Part shown: one piece after another, positions 59,178 to 64,000 of the stretch
How positions within the stretch are numbered: the stretch's first letter is position 1
Layout of the letters: every line of letters starts with the position of its first letter
Assembly (NCBI GenBank): GCA_025998955.1
Contig: AP024676.1
Coordinates: forward strand, 434,001 to 498,000
DNA length: 64,000 nucleotides
Reading direction: 5' to 3'
Origin: Candidatus Roseilinea sp.
GTDB lineage: Bacteria; Chloroflexota; Anaerolineae; J036; Brachytrichaceae
Program-made: the position numbers and the translations under genes
Notes under the pieces: generated by a model
Seen by the model: the letters and a program-made list of their open reading frames with translations, nothing else
The model's database searches: none
Told to the model about the DNA's origin: nothing

Positions 59178-59651
59178 ATGAGCTACACCTCTGAACAGCT
59201 GGCGCGCCGCAACCGGTCGTTCTGGACGCCGGTACAGGCGGTTGGCGCGCTGGTGCAGTTCCTCACCTTCGTCGCCAGCCTGATCCTGGTGATCCGCTTT
59301 CTGACCACCGGCCAGGGCTACGAAGTCACGACCGTGGTGAACGTGGCCAAGGTGCTGATGCTGTACTTCATGACCGTCACCGGCATGGCCTGGGAGGACG
59401 AAGTGTTCGGCCGGATGTTCATGGCGAAGGAGTTCTTCTGGGAGGACGCCGGCAACTTGCTTTCGTTGACCGGCAACACCGCCTACCTGGTTGCCCTGTT
59501 CGCCGGCGCAGAGCCTCGGACGCAAATGCTGGTGATGTGCTTCGCGCTGGCGACCTACGTCGTCAACTTTGCCCAGTTCGCCCTGCGCGGCATGCGCTCG
59601 GCCCGGCAAAAGCGCGCCCAGGCCATGGCGCCCGCCGCCGGCGGGAGATGA
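59178..59651 (+). CDS. bchF: 3-vinyl bacteriochlorophyllide hydratase BchF
   Basis: A 157-residue membrane protein with about four helices. The sequence MSYTSEQLARRNRSFW at the N-terminus, FVASLILVIRFLTTGQGYEVTTVVNVAKVL, MTVTGMAWEDEVFGRMFMAKEFFWEDAGNL, and ATYVVNFAQFALRGM match BchF in length and order. The enzyme hydrates the 3-vinyl group of a bacteriochlorophyll precursor to 3-hydroxyethyl, a step toward the 3-acetyl group of bacteriochlorophyll a. Its stop is three bases from the bchI ATG, so the genes form one operon. Confidence 0.85.
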   Translation: MSYTSEQLARRNRSFWTPVQAVGALVQFLTFVASLILVIRFLTTGQGYEVTTVVNVAKVLMLYFMTVTGMAWEDEVFGRMFMAKEFFWEDAGNLLSLTGNTAYLVALFAGAEPRTQMLVMCFALATYVVNFAQFALRGMRSARQKRAQAMAPAAGGR

Positions 59652-59654
59652 GCG

Positions 59655-60785
59655 ATGGCGATTGCAACTCAGGCAGCCCGGGCGCACAGCGCGAGCCGCA
59701 ACGGCGCCGGCGCGCATCCGACGGCGGTGAACTATCCGTTCACGGCCATCGTCGGCCAGGAGGAGATGAAACTGTGCCTGCTGTTGAACGTGATTGACCC
59801 GCGCATCGGCGGCGTGATGATCATGGGCCATCGCGGCACCGGCAAGAGCACCGCCGTGCGCGCCCTGGCCGACGTGCTGCCGAGGATCACGCGCGTCAAG
59901 GGTGACCCGTTCAACCGCACACCGGAGGAAGTCGCGCGCGATGCGCTGCCCATCGCGGGCGCAGCCGAACGCAATGGCGCGTCTCCCGCCTCGCGTCAGC
60001 CCCGCGACTCGAGGCTCAGAACCGAGCGCATCCCCGTTCCCGTCGTTGACCTGCCCCTGGGCGCGACCGAGGATCGCGTCTGCGGCACGATTGACATCGA
60101 GGCCGCCTTGACCCAGGGGGTCAAGCGATTCGAGCCGGGGCTGCTGGCGCGGGCCAACCGCGGCTTCCTCTACATTGATGAAGTCAACCTGCTCGACGAT
60201 CACCTCGTGGATGTGCTGCTCGACGTGGCGGCCAGCGGCTGGAACGTCGTCGAGCGCGAAGGCATCAGCGTGCGCCACTCGGCGCGCTTCGTGCTGGTCG
60301 GCTCCGGCAACCCGGAGGAAGGCGAACTGCGCCCACAGTTGCTCGACCGTTTCGGCCTGCACGCGCGCATCACCACGATTACCGACATCACGCAGCGCAT
60401 GGAGATCGTGCGCCGCCGGCGCGCCTTCGACACCGATCCGCGCGCCTTCGTCGCTGCGTGGGAGCCGCAACAGATGGCGCTGCGCCGGCGCATCGTCGCT
60501 GCGCAGAAGCACGTCGCCGACGTAGTGATGCCGGACGATGCGCTGATGTTTGCTGCCGAGCTGTGCATGCGCCTGGGCGTTGACGGCCACCGCGGCGAGT
60601 TGACGCTGGCGCGGGCTTCGTGCGCCTTAGCCGCTCTCGAAGGCCGCCGGCGCGCCACGCGCGACGACGTCAAGCGCATTGCTGTACCCGCGTTGCGCCA
60701 TCGCCTGCGCCGCGACCCGCTGGAAACCACCGACGCCGGCGAACGCATCGAACGCGCGCTGGCCGAACTAGAGACGCGAACGTAA
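59655..60785 (+). CDS. bchI: Magnesium chelatase ATPase subunit I
   Basis: A 376-residue AAA+ subunit of magnesium chelatase, which with BchD and BchH inserts Mg2+ into protoporphyrin IX. Walker A is GHRGTGKS (58-65) and Walker B YIDEVNLL (173-180, Asp175 Glu176); GSGNPEEGELRPQLLDRFGLH contains the sensor 1 and arginine-finger region. The N-terminal 20 residues are an Ala/Ser-rich extension. The sequence AERNGASPASRQPRDS (about 104-119) is longer than in most BchI proteins. A short space of six bases separates it from bchD. bchH is not in the window. Confidence 0.95.
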   Translation: MAIATQAARAHSASRNGAGAHPTAVNYPFTAIVGQEEMKLCLLLNVIDPRIGGVMIMGHRGTGKSTAVRALADVLPRITRVKGDPFNRTPEEVARDALPIAGAAERNGASPASRQPRDSRLRTERIPVPVVDLPLGATEDRVCGTIDIEAALTQGVKRFEPGLLARANRGFLYIDEVNLLDDHLVDVLLDVAASGWNVVEREGISVRHSARFVLVGSGNPEEGELRPQLLDRFGLHARITTITDITQRMEIVRRRRAFDTDPRAFVAAWEPQQMALRRRIVAAQKHVADVVMPDDALMFAAELCMRLGVDGHRGELTLARASCALAALEGRRRATRDDVKRIAVPALRHRLRRDPLETTDAGERIERALAELETRT

Positions 60786-60791
60786 GACGCA

Positions 60792-62645
60792 ATGTCACTA
60801 ACGTTCACAGACATCGTCGGACTGGAGACCGCCAAGCAGGCCTTGCTGCTGCTGGCAGTTAATCCCGCCTTGGCCGGCGTGGTCATTGCGGCAACCGTGG
60901 GCAGCGGCAAGTCCACGTTGGCGCGCGCCTTTGCCGCGCTGTTGCCGGAGGATGCGCCGTTCGTCGAGTTACCGGTGAACGTCACCGAAGATCGCCTGCT
61001 CGGCGGGCTAGACCTGGAAGCGACGCTGGCAACCGGCGTGCGCGTGGTCGAGTGCGGGTTGCTGGCGCGCGCACATGGCGGCGTGCTCTACGTGGATGGT
61101 TTGAACCTGCTGGACGGCAGCGTTGTTGCGCATCTGTTGGAGGTCATGATGAACGGCGTCGTGCGCGTGGAGCGCGAGGGCCTGAGCGCAGCGCACCCGG
61201 CACGGTTCATGTTGGTCGGCACCTACGCCCCCGACGATGGCGAAGTGCGGCGCAGCCTGCTCGACCGCATCGGGCTGATCGTCCCGTTTGCGCCGCAGAC
61301 CGACGCCCACCTGCGCGCCGAGGTCGTGCGTCGCAATCAACCACAGCAGCGCAACGAGGAACCCGACGACGAGCTGCGGATGCTGCGCGCGATGATCGCC
61401 GATGCGCGAACGCGCCTGCCGCACGTGCGCATCCAGGACGAGCAGGTGCAAGCGCTCATCCAGACGGCGCTTGCCCTGGGCGTGGAAGGCAATCGCGCCG
61501 ACGTGTTCGCCGTGCAGGCCGCGCTGGCCAAGGCCGCGCTTGATGGACGGGATGAGGTGGACGACGACGACTTGCGGCTGGCCACCCGGCTGGTGCTGTT
61601 GCCGCGCGCAACACACCTGCCGCAGGCCGACGAAGGACGCCAGACGGAAGACGAGGAGACAAGGGGACAGGGAGATCGCGGAGACCAGGATGAGTCGAAC
61701 GGTGTGGCCGAGACGCAGGCCGAGCAGCTTGAGGCGTTGCTGTTAAGCGCAGCGGCAGCCGAGCTGCCCAAAGACGTGCTCGACTTGCCGTTTGCGATGC
61801 AGCGGCGCGGGCGCAGCGGCGGCCGAGGCAGCGCGTTGAACAATCGGCGCGGCCGCTTCGTGCGCGCAGTCGCGGGTGACCCGCGCGGCAACCGCATCGC
61901 CCTCTTGCCGACGTTGATGGCAGCTGCACCGTGGCAGCGCCTTCGGCGAATTGAAAATGAGAAAAAGGAACTTGCGCAAGAGAATTTCTCAATGCTCAGT
62001 TCTCGATTCTCAATTCGTCCGGAGGACGTGCGTGTGAAGCGCTTCCGCGACAAAGCCGGCATGCTCTACATCTTCGCCGTGGATGCCAGCGGCTCGATGG
62101 CCATCAACCGCATGCGCGAGGCGAAGGGCGCGGCGATCCGGCTGCTGCAAGACGCCTACGTACACCGCGACCAAGTAGCCCTGATCGCCTTTCGTGGCCG
62201 GCACGCGCAGGTGCTGTTGCAGCCTTCGCAGAGTGTGGAGCGCGCCAAGCGCGAGTTGGACGTGTTGCCCACCGGCGGCGGCACACCGCTGGCCTCGGCG
62301 CTGTTGACGGCCTGGCAACTGGCGCAGCGAGCGCGCGGGCGCGGCATCGCGCAGGCCACGCTCGTGCTGATGACCGATGGACGGGCCAATGTGGGGCTAG
62401 AGAGCAGCGATCGTGAACAGCGTGACAATGTCTCCGCTCCCCAGCCGCAGAAGGCAAGGCTCGAAGCGGAATTGAAACAGTTGGCGGCGCTCCTGCGCAC
62501 CAATGGCATTCAGGCCATCGTGATTGACACGCAGGTGAATTACCTCTCGCGCGGCGAAGCGCCTAAGTTGGCCGAGTGGTTGGGCGGACGGTACGTGTAT
62601 CTGCCCAACGCGCGCGCCGAGCAAATCGCGAAGGTGCTGACATGA
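60792..62645 (+). CDS. bchD: Magnesium chelatase subunit D
   Basis: A 617-residue BchD. The N-terminal AAA+ domain keeps Walker A (ATVGSGKST, 34-42), but Walker B reads YVDGLNLL (Glu to Gly), so ATP hydrolysis is likely lost, as is usual for D subunits. A Pro/acidic linker contains EGRQTEDEETRGQGDRGDQD (283-302). The C-terminal von Willebrand A domain has the MIDAS motif DASGSM (about 431-436) and LMTDGRANVG. A second insert (ENEKKELAQENFSMLSSRFS, about 387-406) is encoded by AT-rich short repeats in a GC-rich gene. It forms the platform that links BchI hexamers to BchH. Its stop overlaps the next ATG. Confidence 0.94.
   Translation: MSLTFTDIVGLETAKQALLLLAVNPALAGVVIAATVGSGKSTLARAFAALLPEDAPFVELPVNVTEDRLLGGLDLEATLATGVRVVECGLLARAHGGVLYVDGLNLLDGSVVAHLLEVMMNGVVRVEREGLSAAHPARFMLVGTYAPDDGEVRRSLLDRIGLIVPFAPQTDAHLRAEVVRRNQPQQRNEEPDDELRMLRAMIADARTRLPHVRIQDEQVQALIQTALALGVEGNRADVFAVQAALAKAALDGRDEVDDDDLRLATRLVLLPRATHLPQADEGRQTEDEETRGQGDRGDQDESNGVAETQAEQLEALLLSAAAAELPKDVLDLPFAMQRRGRSGGRGSALNNRRGRFVRAVAGDPRGNRIALLPTLMAAAPWQRLRRIENEKKELAQENFSMLSSRFSIRPEDVRVKRFRDKAGMLYIFAVDASGSMAINRMREAKGAAIRLLQDAYVHRDQVALIAFRGRHAQVLLQPSQSVERAKRELDVLPTGGGTPLASALLTAWQLAQRARGRGIAQATLVLMTDGRANVGLESSDREQRDNVSAPQPQKARLEAELKQLAALLRTNGIQAIVIDTQVNYLSRGEAPKLAEWLGGRYVYLPNARAEQIAKVLT
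61944..62018. repeat. In-frame AT-rich repeat insert in bchD
   Basis: The stretch contains GAATTGAAAATGAGAAA at its left and a drifted complement (TTTCTCAATGCTCAGTTCTC and TCTCAATTC) at its right, resembling the AATTGAGA hairpin at 52663-52704. It encodes residues about 385-409, between the linker and the von Willebrand A domain. Confidence 0.65.
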
Positions 62646-63457
62646 ACGCGTACACGGCGATGTCCTATCGCGAGATCGCATCGCGTTACAACGCGATCAA
62701 CGCGCTGCCGCCACACGCAGCGTTTCAAGCCGGTAGCGCCATCGCGCGCTACGCGCGCGGCGAATGGCTGCTCGACTTAGGCGCCGGCGCAGGGCGACTG
62801 GGCATCCCGGCGGCGCTGGCCGGCTGTCGCGTCGTCGCGCTCGACTTAGAACTGGCCATGCTGCGCGCCGGCCAGCGCGAGGCAGACCTACAAGCCGTAG
62901 AGTTGCCTTCGCTGCAAGCCGACGCCGTGTGTCTGCCACTGCGTGACAACAGCTTCGACGCTGTGATGATCAACAACGTGCTGCATCTGGTGCCCCGGTG
63001 GGAGACCGTGCTGATCGAGGCTGTGCGCGTGATGCGCCCCGGCGGCGTCCTGATCCAGGGCCGTGACTGGCTCGATCCGCAATCCTGCGCCGGTCGCATC
63101 CGCGCGAAGTGGCGCGAGATCGTCGCAGCTTTGCGACCCGATATGCGCCCAACGTCGGCCGCCGGCCCGACACTCGTTCAAACTTTGGCGCGCATGGGTG
63201 GCCAGATCGAGGCAGAGATCCTCGCTGCCGAGTGGACGGAGTGCCTCAGCCCGGCGCGCATCCTGCATCGCATGCGTCAGCGCATGCACAACGAGACCTG
63301 GGCGCTGAGCGACGACGTGCTCGCAGCCGGCCTGGACATGTTGGAACCTTGGATGCGGACGACCTTCGACGACCTGCACGCTGAAGAAGACGTGGCATGG
63401 CGCTTTGTGCTGACCGTCACCTATCAACTTAAGCCTGCTCGAACAGGAGCGATGTGA
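62642..63457 (+). CDS. Class I SAM-dependent methyltransferase, co-operonic with magnesium chelatase
   Basis: A 271-residue methyltransferase of the Methyltransf_11 type. Motif I is WLLDLGAGAGRLGIPAAL (about residues 41-58), followed by VVALDLELAML, LPLRDNSFDAVMINNVLHLV and EAVRVMRPGGVLIQG. The C-terminal half (SPARILHRMRQRMHNETWALSDD) is family-specific but unfamiliar. The ATG overlaps the bchD stop (ATGA) and its own stop overlaps the next ATG, so it is part of the bch operon. It lacks the N-terminal features I would expect of BchM (Mg-protoporphyrin methyltransferase), so I do not assign it. A role in pigment, quinone or lipid methylation is possible. Confidence 0.8.
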   Translation: MNAYTAMSYREIASRYNAINALPPHAAFQAGSAIARYARGEWLLDLGAGAGRLGIPAALAGCRVVALDLELAMLRAGQREADLQAVELPSLQADAVCLPLRDNSFDAVMINNVLHLVPRWETVLIEAVRVMRPGGVLIQGRDWLDPQSCAGRIRAKWREIVAALRPDMRPTSAAGPTLVQTLARMGGQIEAEILAAEWTECLSPARILHRMRQRMHNETWALSDDVLAAGLDMLEPWMRTTFDDLHAEEDVAWRFVLTVTYQLKPARTGAM

Positions 63458-64000
63458 TGAAGACCAAACTCCAATTCACCCTCTCTAAGCTGGGCATCGC
63501 CTGGATGTTCGCTCTGGTGACGATCAACTTCAATCGAGTGACGATCTACGAGCTGGGCATCTCGGCGTTGCTGATCGGCGTGATGATAGGGCTATATCCG
63601 TTCTTCGGCCCATTCCAGCCGATGTTCCGGCGCATCACCGACCGCTACCCCATCTTGGGTTATCGGCGCTCGCCCTATCTGGTGATCGGCATGGTCGCCG
63701 GAAGCTTGGTCTTTCCCTTTCTACCGGCCGTAGTCGGCGCCATGGCCGCCGGTTCGCCCATCGCACTCATGGCCGGTTTCGTTTTGTTCTTCGTCTTCGG
63801 CGCGATGATCGCGCTGATGGCCAACACCTATCTCGACTTGATCGCCGAGTGCACGCGCGAAGACGAGCGCAGCGGTGTGTTCGCCGCCGCATGGACCGGC
63901 CAAACGGCCATCATCGTCGTGTGGGCGCTGGTGTTTCGCGTGCTGATGCCAGACTATGCACCGGCGCGGATGCAAGTGTTGTATGCGCTCACGCCATTGG
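63457..64000 (+). CDS. PucC/BCD-family carrier, second copy, N-terminal part
   Basis: The 181 codons to the window edge encode a second MFS protein of the PucC/BCD family. It starts MKTKLQFTLSKLGIAWMFALVTINFNRVTIYELGISALL and continues with RRITDRYPILGYRRSPYLVIGMV and FGAMIALMANTYLDLIAE, the same pattern as the first copy (ARLTLPKLGVAY..., YADRRAFFGLRRTP). The ATG overlaps the methyltransferase stop by one base. The gene is cut by the right end of the window. The two carriers bracket bchF-bchI-bchD and may serve different pigments or complexes. Confidence 0.88.
   Translation, partial: MKTKLQFTLSKLGIAWMFALVTINFNRVTIYELGISALLIGVMIGLYPFFGPFQPMFRRITDRYPILGYRRSPYLVIGMVAGSLVFPFLPAVVGAMAAGSPIALMAGFVLFFVFGAMIALMANTYLDLIAECTREDERSGVFAAAWTGQTAIIVVWALVFRVLMPDYAPARMQVLYALTPL

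Noticed and set aside
1-64000. CRISPR arrays, rRNA and tRNA genes
   Set aside because: I saw no regular direct repeats with spacers, no rRNA segments, and no tRNA cloverleaf with T-loop motif in the intergenic regions; a covariance search would settle tRNAs.

Overview
The window is a GC-rich stretch of a chromosome with densely packed genes, short intergenic spaces and no rRNA or tRNA that I could see. The right edge carries a bacteriochlorophyll cluster: two PucC-family carriers, bchF, bchI, bchD and a methyltransferase. The rest includes NrfHA, CpXC-like and DUF3500 proteins, and long secreted proteins with a shared C-terminal tail. Together these point to a filamentous anoxygenic phototroph of the Chloroflexota, most likely a phototrophic member of the Anaerolineae (Roseilinea-like). 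The assignment is inference from gene content; no marker gene is present.

Layout. 1-3.9 kb holds a repair set (leucyl aminopeptidase, uracil-DNA glycosylase and endonuclease IV on the minus strand), then RNase HII and a TauE-type exporter. 4-10.4 kb holds two convergent large secreted proteins, a beta-helix/DUF11 protein and a subtilase. 10.4-16.6 kb holds a holin-like protein, a GH1 glycosidase, MsrQ, a DUF3500 Tat lipoprotein, Aat and a cysteine-free CpXC-like protein. 16.8-18.8 kb is nrfHA for nitrite ammonification. 18.75-28.17 kb is bracketed by two nearly identical, inverted IS630-type elements. The 7.1 kb between them carries a GAF/PP2C phosphatase, a large membrane protein, gcvPB, an FKBP isomerase and mgsA. 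28.4-35.5 kb holds a fatty acid hydroxylase, a NYN RNase-like protein, an F420/flavin oxidoreductase-like protein, a three-gene sugar-acid operon and ftsY. 35.5-37.4 kb is the relic of an integron: a frameshifted IntI with a possible attI and one attC-like hairpin. It is followed by two tandem CPBP proteases and an FtsX-type permease.

41.6-57 kb contains a third tailed secreted protein, a sugar isomerase, a GT39-like membrane glycosyltransferase, an SDR and a fusion of a SEDS glycan polymerase with a transpeptidase domain that has lost its catalytic serine. A sugar uptake locus follows (two permeases, binding protein, LacI regulator, divergent FGGY kinase). 57-64 kb is the photosynthesis operon, preceded by an AT-rich control region with a 23-bp near-palindrome.

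Themes across the window. (1) Three secreted proteins end in the same short hydrophobic-Pro-hydrophobic-Arg-Arg tail. (2) Short stuttering words of about 8 bp (GAGATTGG, AATTGAGA, AAGACGCA types) occur between genes and also in frame inside the SEDS and bchD genes, often as perfect hairpins. (3) Several genes without a Shine-Dalgarno have a TATAAT-like box 6-12 nt before the start codon, suggesting leaderless transcripts.
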